DNA of 64,000 nucleotides from positions 61,049,493 through 61,113,492 of the forward strand of contig NC_080575.1 in NCBI RefSeq assembly GCF_029962835.1, read 5' to 3'. Every line of letters begins with the position of its first letter. Position 1 is the stretch's first letter. The notes under the pieces are model-generated. The model was not told where the DNA came from. It did not search any database and worked only from the letters and a program-made list of their open reading frames with translations. The position numbers and the translations under genes are program-made. Positions 22,115-34,490 of the stretch are shown piece after piece. The DNA is from Magnolia sinica (taxonomy: Eukaryota > Streptophyta > Magnoliopsida > Magnoliales > Magnoliaceae).

Positions 22115-23620
22115 ATGGCTGGCATCAACAACTATACACTTGTACAGACAGATTTCGATTGGGAAAGGTATGGTTTGAGAGAGCTTGCTTTTAAAAGATT
22201 TATGGTAATTTTTTGTGGAATTTTTTGGAAGGATTCAAGGCATGTTTGGAGCATTTTTCACATCCGGTGGAAAATCCCCAAATCCGTGTTTTTCTGAGGT
22301 TTCTCTTAAATCTATGGAGTTGTTTCATGGATTTCTCCATAGGGTGGACTAGAATCACCATGGTTAACTATTCGAAGAGGTAGATCCGATGAAAGGGGAG
22401 TTTCATATGCTTTTTTGCCTCTTCCAGTGGACTGGCAACACCCTTTTTGGGTCTTGGGGACCTTGACTATACACCAGAACATGCGGTGTATATCTAATCC
22501 TTGTGGAAGTGTTGTTTACATGTTCTTTGGTCCGTATGTGATGAATTTTGCTGGATTTTCCTTCTGAAGTTATTTATGGACCTCTAGTGAATCATCTAGA
22601 ACCCAAATTGTGTAAATCTGGTCCTCTTCCTGCTGTGTGTGCCCCTTCTGTTGTGTTTTCTTGGGGTTTGTGTTTGTGGACCCTTATGGAGGACAAAACT
22701 CCTTCTGGATCAGGTATGGGATCTTTGGAATCCCATCCCTTATTGATCACAATGGTCAAACAATTATTTACAGTAGGCCTAATCAATGAAGTTTTTTTTA
22801 GGGGGAAGAGACAAACTCTCTTACATATTGGATAAAGCTTCGGATCCTACAGATGGAAATTTCAATACTACCAAAACTACCAAGTCATGGTTGGCTACTT
22901 AACATGGATTCTACTGTGAGTAATTCCGTCAAGTTTTTAATGTCTTCCAAAAGGATATGGGACACCCTTCATGATATGTATTTAGAAGCCCAGAATGTAT
23001 TCATAATTTTTTAGACCTCCGACATTAGGAAATTTCAACAAGATTCAAGATCCTTAAAGGAGTATTTTTCAACTCTTTGGGGTATGTGGGATGAGTTGGA
23101 TCTTTATCATTCTCTTCCTTCCCATTGTACTATGTATTACTAACATGCATGGAAGCAACGTGAAGAAACTAGAATCATGCAGTTCCTTTCTGGTCTCAAC
23201 CTTGAGTATCATGGTGTTCAAAGATAAATCATTGTCATGGATCATCTCCCTCTTACCGCCATTTATGCCATGTGTCAAAGGGTGACCACATCTTTTGCTT
23301 CTCCCTCTGTTTCATCAGATCAATCTGCATATACTGTTGGAGTCTGGTCTTCATTTAGCCATGACTCTAGAGTCCCAACATGGGTTGTTCAGGGACGTGG
23401 ACGAGAGTTTGGTTCAAGTACCTGGAGCAGGGTTCATGATATCGATCGAGAGTTTGGTTCCAGTACCCGGAGCAGGTTCATGATATCGATCGAGGACGTC
23501 GTAGTCGTGGCCGAGGATGTGGACGTGATGGACCTTGCATTTACACTCATTCTGGGGGTACCAACCATATTGTTGATTGATGCTGGGATCTTGTTGGCCG
23601 CCCATCTTGGGTGGGTGTAT
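22115..23620 (+). pseudogene. Copia gag (UBN2-type), multiply interrupted
   Basis: It starts MAGINNYTLVQTDFD. Recognisable later blocks are IWDTLHDMYLEAQN, WGMWDELDLYHSL, TRIMQFLSGLNLEYHGV and an Arg/Gly-rich stretch with CIYTHSGGTNHIVDRCWDL, a decayed zinc-knuckle-like motif, at about 23535-23595. Stops and frame changes are frequent. Confidence 0.8.
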
Positions 23621-23799
23621 CAGTGGTTGGCGGTGTCTTCACTAGTTCCGAGAAAACTCAAGAGTCATCTGCAGAGAAATCTATCGCAGGTGATTCTGTT
23701 CTCTTGTCATGTGAGGCACAATGCCTTAATGCAACTGCATGTACGTGAGGTCCCTGATACTTCCAGAGTCTCTATAGCTCAGTCAAGCACTGCTCTTCT

Positions 23800-26700
23800 T
23801 ACATCCTCTACTTCCTGGGTAATTGACTCTGGAGCTACCTCCCACATGACTGGTAAGCCTCATTTGGTTAGCTCCTATTCCCCTTATATCCAGTCACACT
23901 ATCACGGTTGCTAATGGAAATCAAACTCCTGTATCTGCAACCGGTTCCATCAAGCTTTCTCCTACTATACACTTGTCCTCAGTTGTACATGTATGCAGCT
24001 TCCCACTTAATTTATTATCTATTAGCTCTTTTACGAAATCCTTGAATTGTTCAGTAACATTCTTTCCTTCTCACTATGTGTTTTCGGACCTCCAGACGAA
24101 GCGGATGATTAGTGAGGGCCATGAAAGTAGAGGAATTTATTTTTTTGATGATATGCCCGTGAAAGCATCTAGAGCAATGTCCTTAGGCAAGGAGTTTTCA
24201 GATGGCATTGCCACTTAGGGCATCCATCCTTGTCTAGGTTGAAACTTTTATTTCCCTCCATATTTATATCTAAACCTTTAAATTGTGAAACATGTGAGTT
24301 CTCTAAACATAACAGAGATGTGTTCCCTGCTAGCTTATCTGAGAGGAAACCCACACCTTTCGAGTTATTCTTATTACATCCTTTTTGGACATAAATATTT
24401 TGCTATATTTATTGATGATTGCACACGAATGACATGGGTTTATCTTCTGAAATCCAAGCATGAAGTTTTTGATATGTTTAAAATTTTCGCAACGAATTGG
24501 GTAACCAATTTCAATGCCCCATCAAAGTTTTACACCTTGAGAATAGTGGGGGAGCACATTTCAAATACCTTTTTGTCCTTTTCACAGGAGCATGGTATCT
24601 TATCTCGTACATCGTGTCCTCGTACCCCTCAATAAAATGGTGTGGCCGGGCGGAAGAACCATCAACTTCTTGAAGTCACATGTGCTCTTATACTGGGTAT
24701 GAATCCTCCAAAACAATTCCGGGATGATGCTTTATTGTCATTTTCTTGATAAATTGCATTCCCTCTCGAATATTGTCACACAAGTTCTCATTTGAAATCC
24801 TGCACCCACATGACAAACCATTTCCGTTACCTCCTAAAGTTCTTGGGTGTACATGCTTTGTTCAAATTCTTGATGGGAGTAATGGCAAGTTGAGTCCATG
24901 AGCCATAAAGTGAGTTTTCTTAGGTTACTCTCAGTCTCAAAAGGGGTATAGGCGTTATAATCCCCTAACCTATAAGAGGTATGTGTCAGCCGATGTCATC
25001 TTTTTTGAAGAGATTCCATACTTCTCTGTTGAAGGGAAATCAATGTGCCATCCTCTCACTAATCAGGGGGAGATTACACAACCTGACTCCAACTCCATAC
25101 CTCTTCCAGTCTTATGTCCTTATGACGATAATGATGATTTATCTCCTCCTCTTGTTTCAAAGCCTATTCTTGTGTATCATCGACGAACTGAACTAAAGCC
25201 TTTATGGATCATCCATCTACCATCCCGTCTGCCTCGACTGAAGGTTTAGATATAGGCTCTCTCTCAATCTCATGACGATCTTCCTATTGCCTTTCGTAAG
25301 CCTTCCTACTCATGCACGAGCCATTCCATTACTAATTTTGTTTCATATCAGCATTTTTCGCATTCACTCCAATCTTTTACAGCCTCCACATCTTTCTCCA
25401 CTACCCCATGCAATGTAAAGAAAGCCATGAGCAGCCCCGACCGGACTAAGGCTATGATGGAAGAAATACAGGCACTAGAGAAGAATCATACCTGGGACTT
25501 GGTTTCCTTACCTTGGGGAAAACAGACAGTTGGATGTTGATGGGTTTACACTGCCAAGTATCGTCCAGATGGTTCCGTTGACCGCTACAAGGCACGGTTG
25601 GTTGCAAAGGGTTTTGCTCAAACATATGATGTGGACTACTTCATGACATTCTCACTGGTGGCCAGACTCAACTCTATCTGTGTGATGTTCTCCTTGGCTG
25701 TCAATCTATCCTAGCCTCTGTTTCAACTAGATGTGAAAATTGTGTTCTTACATGATGATCTTGCTGAGGAGGTCTATATGGATCAACCTCCTAGATTCTC
25801 CATTCCTCATGGCTCCCATGATTCGTCCTTGGTGTGTCGCTTAAAGAAATTAATTTATGGTCCCAAACAATCTTCGCGTGCCTGGTTCAATAAGTTTAGC
25901 CTTGCTCTTCTAGACTTTGGTTTTATTCGCAACCAAGCTGATTATTCTCTATTTATCCGTCGTCGATTAGCATGGACTATGGTTCTGATTGTCTATGTCG
26001 ATGATATCGTATTGTCTGAAGATGATACTGAAAGGATGGTGGCAGTTAAATCCTTCCTCCAAACTCGATTTGAGATCAAAGATCTTGGAACTCTTCAGTA
26101 CTTCCTTGGGATTGAGGTTGCTCGATCAAAGTCGAGAGTAGTGCTCTCTCAGAGGGAATATGCCCTTGATTTGATCTCAGAGACAAAAATGCTAGGATGC
26201 AAGCCTACCACCACACCTATGAATCCTACTATGAAACTTTGTCCTTGTGATGGCAATCTTCTCTCTGATCCAGGGATGTATTCTCGGTTGGTTGGCCGTC
26301 TAATTTATCTCACTATTACCCAGCTGGATCTCTCTTATGCCATTGGTGTCGTTAGCTAGTTCATGCATACCCCCCTGTACTACACATTTAACAGTGGTGT
26401 ATCGAATACTTCGATACCTCTAGTCTTCTCCTGGTAAAGGATTGTTGTTTCAGAAGCATGGTCATCTTCGCCTCTCTAGCTACTTTGATGTTGACTGTGC
26501 TGGAAGTTTGTATGATCGATGGTCTACCTCCGACTACTGCACATTTGTTGGTGACAATTTTGTTACATGGCAGTTGTTGCGCGTTCTTCTGCTGAAGCCG
26601 AATATAGGGCAATGGCCTATGCAACCTGTGAAATTGCATGGCTTCGAACTCTCTTTCAATAACTTGGCTATGATCCTCCAAGTCCATTCCTTTGTACCGC

Positions 26701-26830
26701 GACAATGAGGCTGCCATTCACATTGCCAGCAATCCTGTGTTTCATGAACGCACAAAGCACATTGAGATTGACTATCACTTCATTTGAAAAAATGTTTCTA
26801 ACAAGGAGATTGCCACTCCCTTTGTTCGTT
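23800..26830 (+). pseudogene. Copia pol: protease, integrase, RT, RNase H
   Basis: Protease motif WVIDSGATSHMTG is at about 23815-23853. The pre-integrase zinc region ([26 protein letters not shown]) is near 24220-24330. The integrase core ([38 protein letters not shown]) lies at 24390-24720. RT runs 25420-26360, with YKARLVAKGFAQTY, QLDVKIVFLHDDL, the YVDD box at 25993-26004 and FLGIEVARSKSRVVLSQ. RNase H remnants (SYFDVDCAGSLYDRWSTSDY) lie at about 26470-26545, followed by a frameshifted tail. The longest unbroken frame, 25733-26359, covers the RT palm. Confidence 0.88.
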
Positions 26831-26942
26831 CCGGGGAATAGTTGGCCATTGTGATTACCATGTTTCTTAGTAGGAATGTTCTTCTACAAATTACAGACAA
26901 GTTGGGCATGATCAACATCTATGCTCCCAACTTTAGGGAGAG

Positions 26943-27080
26943 TGTAGGAAAGCTACATCGTGTAAACATACATTTTGTACTTAGTGTATGTATTAGGTGT
27001 GTGAGTGTGCATAGTGTTGTGTGCTCTCTTAGAGCATGTATATCTGTTTCTAGTGATATAACCCTAACAAACACAAGGAA

Positions 27081-27120
<40 letters not shown>

Positions 27121-27165
27121 CTCTTTCTTTCATCACTTTTCTTTCTTCCTCTCCTAAAACCAACT
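26943..27165 (+). repeat. 3' LTR of the copia element
   Basis: 223 bp, beginning TGTAGGAAAGC and ending AAACCAACT. It contains a (CT)n tract at about 27085-27118 and lacks a short piece present in the 5' LTR. Confidence 0.88.
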
Positions 27166-27170
27166 GAAAA

Positions 27171-28215
27171 CACATCAAGAAAAAAGTTACAGCTCATAGA
27201 TGGTAGATATATGTTCGAACAACAATAATTTTTCATTTCCTCACTGATTTTTTACAAAATAAAAAATTTAAAAATTGCCAAAAATGGATAAAAATACGTT
27301 AAAAATAAAATTTCAGCTTATAAAATGTAAATATATGTTCAAGAACTTGAATCAATTGTTAAACAACAAAAATCCATTATTTCCCCAACAAAGTTATGAA
27401 AAAAAATTGAAAATTGCCTTAAAAAGGGTAAAAAATGGCCCAAAAACTTAAAAATAAATTAAAATCCAGCAGCAATAGTAAATCTATGTTAAACAGAAAA
27501 CATAAGTTTATCTAAGATCTATCATTCGATTAACTCCCCTAAACTTTGGGGGAAAAAAGTGCAAAAAATGGCCTGAAAATACAAAAAAGAAACTATCGTA
27601 ACTCGTAAGTTGTTTTTTTAAAGCAATGCTTTGTGAAATTTGTATTAAAACATTCTTCATACATCATTACTTACTTTAAGAAAGTTCTTTTAAAAAGATG
27701 AAAACTACAAACTACTCATATAAAAAAAAATGCAACAATCCCCAAATTGAACACAAATTATGCATAATTTGATTGATTTGAGTTAAGGCCCTGATTCAAC
27801 ATGATTACAGCAAAAATAAAAATAATAAGAAAAGTTTTTTACCTTTTTTTTTTTTTTCCCAAATTGGGCACGTGGCCTTCAATCCTTTGATTTGATGCAA
27901 AAAAAAAAAAAAACAAAAACAAAAACAAAAAACAAAAAACAAAACAAAAAAAACACTTGTATTGATCTTCGAAATAGCTGTAGATCTGGTCGTAAATGAG
28001 CCTAAAACAAACTTTGACCTAAAGAAATTCGAATGGAGAAGAAAGAGGGGAAAAAGTGGAAAACAAGAGTTATTGATCCTTTGATTCGATGCAAAACAAA
28101 CTTGTATTGATCTTCGAAATAGCTGTAGATCTGGTTGGAAATGAGGCTGAAACAATCTTTGACCTGAAGAAATTTGAATGGAGAAGGCAGATGGGAGAAA
28201 ATCGAAAACAAGAGT
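27171..28215. other. AT-rich non-coding segment with diverged internal repeats
   Basis: Two or three diverged repeats carry TATGTTC..AACAA and AATTGCC.AAAA.GG motifs with a period near 140 bp (27190-27520). A poly-A/AAAAC tract lies at about 27898-27955. CAGATCTACAGCTATTTCGA is repeated in inverted sense at 27965-27990 and 28110-28135. Open frames here are compositional. Confidence 0.5.
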
Positions 28216-28219
28216 TGGT

Positions 28220-28400
28220 TGGGGCTTTTTAAGCCCATGTTGATCTGACTGATACGCACACGGATGGTGTATCGGTGCCGATGTGGAATGATTTTTTTTA
28301 AAAGACGGGCCGATACGGACCTGTATTGCGTATCGTACTGTGCCAATACGGATATGATATGGCCATATCGGCCCATACAATACCAATACATTCAAATCCG
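28220..28400. mobile_element. Terminal fragment of a hAT-related repeat
   Basis: Dense GATACG/CCGATACGG/GGCCATATCGGCCC motifs like those at 10320-10400. No target duplication or partner end was identified. Confidence 0.4.
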
Positions 28401-28489
28401 CGATACACACAACACATTTGCAGGATAAGATTTGGCCGCATGTTTCAAATTGAAAATTAATATATGCGTCTCATTTTTAAAAATTTAGG

Positions 28490-28550
28490 AAGGGGGAAAG
28501 ATTCTGACACCCAAAGCCGACCACAGTTTGTTGGGATAAGGCTTCGTAAT
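28490..28550 (+). mobile_element. 3'-end scrap of an RTE-type retroposon
   Basis: AGCCGACCACAGTTTGTTGG followed by GATAAGGCTTCGT matches the conserved RTE/SINE 3' end (GCCGACCCCA..TTGGGATAAGGCTT). There is no tail and no duplication, so it is only a relic. Confidence 0.5.
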
Positions 28551-29413
28551 TATGGTTAACAAAAATGAGATAAACCAATGTTTAAGCAGCAACCAAACAT
28601 GGCCTAAGATGATGGTGATGAAGGCTTCCGGCAAAGTGTGCAAAGATTTCTCACCATCAAATGCTAGTTGGCAAGAATCCTAACTCCTAATGTGTACTTG
28701 AAAATTAATGTCTAAAATGATTATAGATTCCAGCCAATAATCTTTAAACAGTGGAAGGTAGTGTTAACAACTCTTTGTGCTCCATGCATTAACATACCTG
28801 GTTTTCTCTAATGTAGGAGAGTCGACAAATGTTAAACATTGGGAATGAGTGCTATAGGAAAAAGGATAAGATGAGAGATGCTCTAGTTCTCTTAGAGCCC
28901 TGTAAGTTAATAGTTGCTTCAGACCACTTGGGCAGTTTAACCAATTGATTTGAACTGTCCATTGAATCCAAAACAGAATTCAAGGGTAATCCTACAGCCA
29001 TCACACTGATTGGATGATCCGATTCATCTTTGAATTGGCCTTCTTTTTCTGCCATCCTTGTTCCAAGTGATGGATGTGATGACTATGATTGCCTGACAAA
29101 AGTGATTCCTTAAAATCATAACTGATCCACGATGGGCCCTAACAAATAGACAGATTAAATTATTGATTGGACCTACTTTTGGGTAATCAATCTTTACCGT
29201 CCATATTGAAGACTATTGAAGATGTTTAACATTGTCATGCGATGTTTGCATGGTAGCCCATGAAATGTGAAATGTATGTTGGATCCAATGAAAGTCTAGA
29301 TCAATGGATTGGACTGTTTAAAATTAAATGTCTAAATGCAGCAAGGAGCATTGTGACTTAAAGAGTGTTCAAAGGGCACTTGAGCATTGCTGAAATATAA
29401 TGGTTATATATTT
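28551..29413. other. Intergenic, no feature recognised
   Basis: No protein similarity, tandem structure or clear element ends. Confidence 0.5.
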
Positions 29414-29580
29414 GGCCCTGTTTGGTAGATGCCTAAAAATGAATTCATCTCATTTCTTTAACAGTAAGTGTGTATTGGAGATCTTGATCCCTAATACATT
29501 AGAGATCAAGATCTCTAATACAAAATTACAATTGACTAACATGAGATGAGCTCATTTTTAGGTTTCTACCAAACAGGGCC
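29414..29580 (+). mobile_element. 167-bp hairpin MITE (GGCCCTGTTTGG type)
   Basis: Starts GGCCCTGTTTGGTAGATGCC and ends GGTTTCTACCAAACAGGGCC. Inverted complementarity continues inward (CTCAT/ATGAG, GATCTTGATC/GATCAAGATC), so nearly the whole element is one hairpin. The ends resemble Tourist/PIF-Harbinger MITEs. Flanking TTT and TTA are a poor match for a 3-bp TTA duplication. Confidence 0.8.
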
Positions 29581-29665
29581 TTACTATTTTAAAGGTATTT
29601 TAGTAAATTTTTATTTACTAATATAATTATACTTTGGTGGGATTTTAAATATCATTTTAGATGCC

Positions 29666-30183
29666 GAGTTCCCTGTTTTTTATCAACATGGAACTTTCCT
29701 GTTTGGTTCCTAATCTGTAAATTTGGGGCTCATCACTAGTTCATCCATGCCATTGATCTGATGCCTGCCATCATGGATGAAACATGAAAAAAAAAAAAAT
29801 CTCCCAAATTGGAAGATCCTAACTACCAAATCTTTTTCTCCATTGAATGTAGACTGTTAGTGCATTTCTTTTTAAACGTGTTTTGACATCCCTAAAACGT
29901 GATCTGATGCCCGCCATCATGGATGAAACATGAAAAAAAAATCTCCCAAATTGGAAGATCCTAACTACCAAATCTTTTTCTCCATTGAATGTAGACTGTT
30001 AGTGCATTTCTTTTTAAATGTGTTTTGACATGCCTAAAATGGAAAGGTTAGTCAACCAAATGAAGAGATTTTTCGGGCATGGTTCATCCAGGATGGGGCC
30101 ATCTGATCAATCTACCATGGGCTTCACATGTACAGGTTAGTACCAAACAGGGAAGTTCTCTGTTCATTACAAACAGCAAACTC
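29666..30183 (+). mobile_element. 518-bp fold-back element with internal duplication
   Basis: The left end (GAGTTCCCTGTTTTTTATCA, GGAACTTTCCTGTTTGGTTC) is the diverged inverse of the right end (GGTTAGTACCAAACAGGGAA, ATTACAAACAGCAAACTC). The inner 29754-30044 portion is a direct tandem duplication. No transposase; no target duplication found. Confidence 0.65.
29754..30044 (+). repeat. Recent direct tandem duplication, unit about 146 bp
   Basis: Units start TGATCTGATGC at 29754 and 29900 and share almost every base, including TCTCCCAAATTGGAAGATCC and GTAGACTGTTAGTGCATTTC. They differ mainly in poly-A length and a few substitutions. Confidence 0.9.
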
Positions 30184-30855
30184 AGCCTCTAATTTCCAGC
30201 TTGGTTGGAATTTTTATTTTTTTTAGAAGGATGATGATTGCGACATTTTTTCAAAATTTTGAAGAGGACTTGTAGCTTTCCCTAATTTTATGGCAATTAA
30301 GATAATTTCCACCATTAGCTTATTTCAGCTTGCCGTTATTTACCAAAGTGGATGAAATTGATTCTAGACTAAAAGACTATAGGACTGAAATCTGAAATTG
30401 GTGGTTTCATGAATTGGCTTAACAAACAGCTGTACAAATACAAGGGTGCAAGGGCACAGGGTACAGGAAATTCATATCTATCACGCACTTATTAGATAAT
30501 ATAAAATCTCATTTGACTTCAGGTTCGACCCCCTATTACATTACCTAGTGGAGTGGGGAAAAAACCACTGTCAAATCATAAAACATACAATCCAGTTTTT
30601 ACCATATCCATCTACTCTCAAATAGAAAAACCACAAAAAAAATGTCGAATGAATAACTGCATTTTCCAGACAAACATCAACAGCAACCACTAGTCTGAAA
30701 GTCTAACATCTTCCCGTTTTTTCTTTCTTTGTTTTGTTTTGTTTTGTTTTGTTTTTTTTAAATTTTTTAAATTAATTAATTAATTTATTATTATTATTAT
30801 TATTTTATGGTTTGATAATTCACCCATCACATGAAGGGGAAGCAGAACGTCAGAC

Positions 30856-31146
30856 TTACATGTACAATTCAGCACCCTTGGGCTTGCGTTGGATGATCAC
30901 CTCAATCTTCTCTAGCACCTGAGGCATCAGCAAAGGAATGACATCATTGGCCTTCGTGTTCTCCTGAACCTGGTTCTCGTTTGTAGCACCAGTAATGACT
31001 AATGAGACATCTGGATTTGATGTACACCAAGCAATTGCAAGTTGAGATAAAGGCATTATGAGCTCATCCACAGTGGGTGGAAGTCTTTTAACTTTTTTCC
31101 GTACTTCATCCACCGGTGATCTGCTTGCAAGATTCTTGTAGTTGGG
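30856..31146 (-). pseudogene. Aldo-keto reductase (K+ channel beta-subunit type), C-terminal fragment
   Basis: The minus-strand frame reads NYKNLASRSPVDEVRKKV, then LSQLAIAWCTSNPDVSLVI, TGATNENQVQENTKANDVIP and ..KPKGAELYM. This is the C-terminus of plant voltage-gated K+ channel beta subunits (KAB1-like, AKR6 family), which bind NADPH and associate with Shaker-type channels. Only about 97 of about 328 residues are present. The NADPH-binding TGA(T)..Q..EN segment is kept, but the catalytic barrel strands (Asp/Tyr/Lys/His) are absent from the next several kb on the minus strand. The usual ending ..KPKRP.SYR is altered. It could be a displaced terminal exon; I favour a gene fragment. No stop lies inside it, so decay is recent or weak. 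Confidence 0.8.
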
Positions 31147-32214
31147 AGTGTTGATGGTGGAAATATCAAGTCTAAGTTGTTCAATATTTATGTGATGGAT
31201 TGAAGAGTTGTGACTGAGAATTTGATTTGAAGAGATGGAAAAAGAGGAACTGTTTCACTCTCCTCTACTTCTACCTTTTTTTCACCACCCATCCCTTTTC
31301 ACTTCTCAATTCTTCCCCGCCAGATCTTCCCTGTCTTCAAAGGCCATCAAGTGACAGAGTCCCAACACCCAAGGTAACATTACCTAACACTTAATACACT
31401 TCATACTCAAGGGTGGTGATGCATCGGATGACTTGCCCTAGTCTTCAGTTCAGTACCCATTTTGGCACACTAACGAAGAATTTAGTATGTTGTGTTTTCA
31501 GTCAATTGGCTCTATCTTGGTATCGATTCCCTTGTGGGGGTGGCTAACAGTGATGTGTGAACTGACAGTGGGTGTACTAACAGGCTAACAAAAAAAAAAA
31601 GTCAATTGGCTCTAGCAGCATGCTTAGGATGAAACCCACGGAAGGCCTGCAATCTAGTCTCCTTTTTTTAAAAAATTTAATAAAATCCGTGGACCATGTA
31701 ACATGCAGCTTACTTTTTTTTTTCATCAATGGGCTCCAGCAACAGGTACTTTTTTGTTTCCTTGTGAGACTAATGATTGGCGACAACAATTACTTATATT
31801 TGCGACTGGTTGGACCATTATGGTTGCATGATTGGAGGACTTTCCCCACCAAATGTAGACCATAGATCAGTCCTTTCTTAAGTGTCCATTTGTTCTTTTT
31901 TAAATGTCCATGTATAGTACTTTATATCCTCCACCACGATGGGATTTAACCATTATCAGTGAAAAGTTAGGCTCAAAGGCATTAATGGATTGGATCTCTT
32001 ATGGATGCCCAAACGGAAGAATCCTCACTGATGACTCAACCATTGAAAATTAAAGTTTGAAGTCCTGATGCATTCTTTCATAATGATCAAGCTGATACTG
32101 AGATGGCATGAATTAAGGGTGTAGATGGGCCAGGTTGGGTTAGTTGGAGTGAGCTCAAGACTCGACCCATTTATTTATTGAATCTAGATTTCAGCCAATA
32201 ACCCGGTGCTTTAG
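31147..32214. other. Intergenic, no feature recognised
   Basis: GTCAATTGGCTCTA occurs twice (about 31500 and 31601), suggesting a small duplication around 31500-31615. No coding similarity. Confidence 0.45.
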
Positions 32215-32690
32215 AAAAATATCATTAAATCATCAGCAAAGAGAAGATGGGAAATGGTCATCCCTACTTTAGAAAGGGAAGATCTAATAAAACCATTGTT
32301 ACGCTATTTAAAAAGTATAGCAGAAAACATTTCCATAACAATAGAGAATAGAAATGGAGACAAAGGATCTCCTTGATGAAAACCCCTATTGCTTTTAAAG
32401 AAATCATAAACTTCTCCATTAACTAAAAATAAAGAGAAGGATATGAAACGGAGGCCTTAATTCACTTTATTCATTAATTAGGAAAATTCATTACTTCAAG
32501 AGATTTAAAAAGAAGCTCTCAACTAACACTATCAGAGGCCTTATAAGGGTCAACCTTAATACACATCCTAGCAGGCCTAGAATCGAGATGAGTCCCATGA
32601 ATAAGATCATGACCGAGAAGATATTATTTGAGATCTCTCCCAGGAATAAAAGCAGATTGAAATATCCTTGGCAAAGTGTAGGCATTTTTC
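32215..32690 (-). pseudogene. LINE (L1-type) reverse transcriptase fragment
   Basis: Minus-strand pieces across frame changes: FIPGRDLK, HDLIHGTHLDSRPARMCIKV and DPYKASDSVS near 32685-32510, then VNGEVYDFFKSNRGFHQGDP and LSPFLFSIVMEMFSAILF near 32420-32310, then MTISHLLFADDLMIFF near 32260-32220. These are the RT palm blocks of plant L1 LINEs, including the F-A-D-D catalytic box. No endonuclease, RNase H or poly-A end was found. Confidence 0.82.
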
Positions 32691-32699
32691 ATTTCTTTC

Positions 32700-33740
32700 C
32701 TTTTTTTTTTTTTTTAATCATCTTTTCTTTTCTGTATTGAGGGGTTTCCTCCTCTTTCTTTATATTTTTTGGGTGTCTGTCCTTGGCTGGTAATAAGATA
32801 GTTTTTCATTGTACCTTAGAAAGAAAAAATAAAATAAAATCCTGATGTTTCGGTAGATGGGTTGGGTCCAACTCCAAATGAGCTAGGTTTGGTCTGGTGT
32901 AGGCTAGGAGGTTGCACATCAGTGTTGTTTATCTATGAGTTTGGTTCAATCCGGTGTAAGTCGTGTTTGTTCCGATTTCTAATTCCATATTCAGAATGAA
33001 TTTCTATTAAGCATCCAATTGCATATTTTCTTTAGATATATTTTTTTAAAAATAATAATAAATTAATTAATTAATTTTCAGAGTTTAGTCAATTGCCTGA
33101 GTTACATTTATTCAATAAATCAAGTTTCAATTCAATCTAACCATTTAAAAGTTAGGGACCAATTTTAAGAGATTTTATGCCCAATCTACTTGATAACCAG
33201 AGCAGCAATTTTGACAGAGACCTGAACCATCGGACACAATTTCAGTAGACCCAGTCCGATGGCCATTTCGGTCAACCCCGACTCTGCACCCCTATCTGCT
33301 CCATTGGCCAAAGAACAAGCATGCATGGGGAATGCTAACATCCCCTACTTCACCATATGTTAACACCACCCATAGGAACCCATCATCATTCCGGGCAGCT
33401 AAATCATTTCATACCATTGTCGGTGATCAAGATGCAAAAAGTCAAAATCACTTACATGATCCTAACCTTTCAATCAACAGCATGGAAAATGGATGGTCAA
33501 GATTGAGGGAAGAAAATAAGTCCACTCATCATTGGAAACATCTAATCAAATCATGGATTGCTTGCTTGTGATTCTAGAAAACTTTGGTTATAAGGTGCTA
33601 ACCATCCAACCTATAGCTTGTAAAATGCTGACACAGTCGTAACAAAATGGCAAATTTTCGAGGCTTGAGATTATATGATCTACGTCTCCTTCTTTAACCA
33701 CTGTCTAGATCGATGATAGATTGTCCAATGTGTATGGAAA
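32700..33740. other. Intergenic, no feature recognised
   Basis: T-rich and AT-rich spacer. The frame at 33332-33571 resembles nothing I know. Confidence 0.45.
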
Positions 33741-34490
33741 ATTCGTGGTGGTCCCTCAGTAGTGGACGGTCCACATTAGTGATTACATCTAGTATACTCA
33801 ATATGGACCATCCATATCCCAAACCACTGGTCTGATTGTTAGGATGGATCATCTAATCAGAGTGATTTGTGAGGATGCGGCTATCAGTACCGACATCATG
33901 GACAGTGCCCATCAATGCTTAGACCTTTTCTAGTGTACTCAATACGGACCGTCTACTCTCTTAATACCAATCGGTTGGTTAAAATCGTCCAATCAAAGTG
34001 ATTTGAGATGACTTGGCAATCATGGTAGACCCCACATGATGTACGGTGTGTGTGTGTGTGTATCAATGATCAGACATTTTCTAATGTAATCAGCACGGAT
34101 CATCGGTTTCCATATCCATTGATCAGGAACACCAGATCAAAGTCACTTGAAAGGGATGGGCAATCAATGGTGGGCCCCACATGATAGATAGTCTATATTT
34201 ATGTTCATATATTTTCTACCATAATCAATTTGGATCATCCATTTCTATAGACATTGATCAAACAGTCAGGATCATCCAATTAAAAAAAAGATTTGAGAAT
34301 ATGGCCATAGGGTGGCCCCCACATGATGGATGGTTCATACCAACATAGAACCTTTTCTAGTATAATCCATACATATCATCCATTTCCATAGCCATTGATC
34401 CTTGGCCAGGATTATCCTGTCAAACTATTTGAAAGGGATGGACCATCAAGGTTAACCCCTTTCAAAGGATGGATGGTCTATAGCAATGAA
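33740..34490 (+). repeat. Tandem array of about five diverged 143-bp units
   Basis: A recurring order (CATGATG.A..GT-CATA, then TTTTCTA.T.TAATCAA.A, GGATCATC, CATTGATCA, CAGGATCATCCAAT and a T/G..GGGATGG..ATCA block) repeats every 140-145 bp. Anchor CATGATGGA/CATGATAGA words sit near 33893, 34033, 34178 and 34320. A short (GT)n tract lies at about 34047-34062. Confidence 0.8.

Larger units (their letters stand above)
21804..27165 (+). mobile_element. Ty1/copia LTR retrotransposon, full-length but inactive
   Basis: The LTRs at 21804-22049 and 26943-27165 share nearly all their sequence. A perfect 5-bp duplication GAAAA lies at 21799-21803 and 27166-27170. The primer site follows the 5' LTR directly and a TTTAGGGAGAG polypurine tract precedes the 3' LTR. 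Gag, protease, integrase, RT and RNase H occur in copia order but are broken by many stops. Length is 5362 bp. Confidence 0.93.

Noticed and set aside
27805..28410. 201-codon minus-strand frame
   Set aside because: It spans poly-A/AAAAC tracts and a repeat terminus. The protein is Phe-rich low complexity with no family resemblance.
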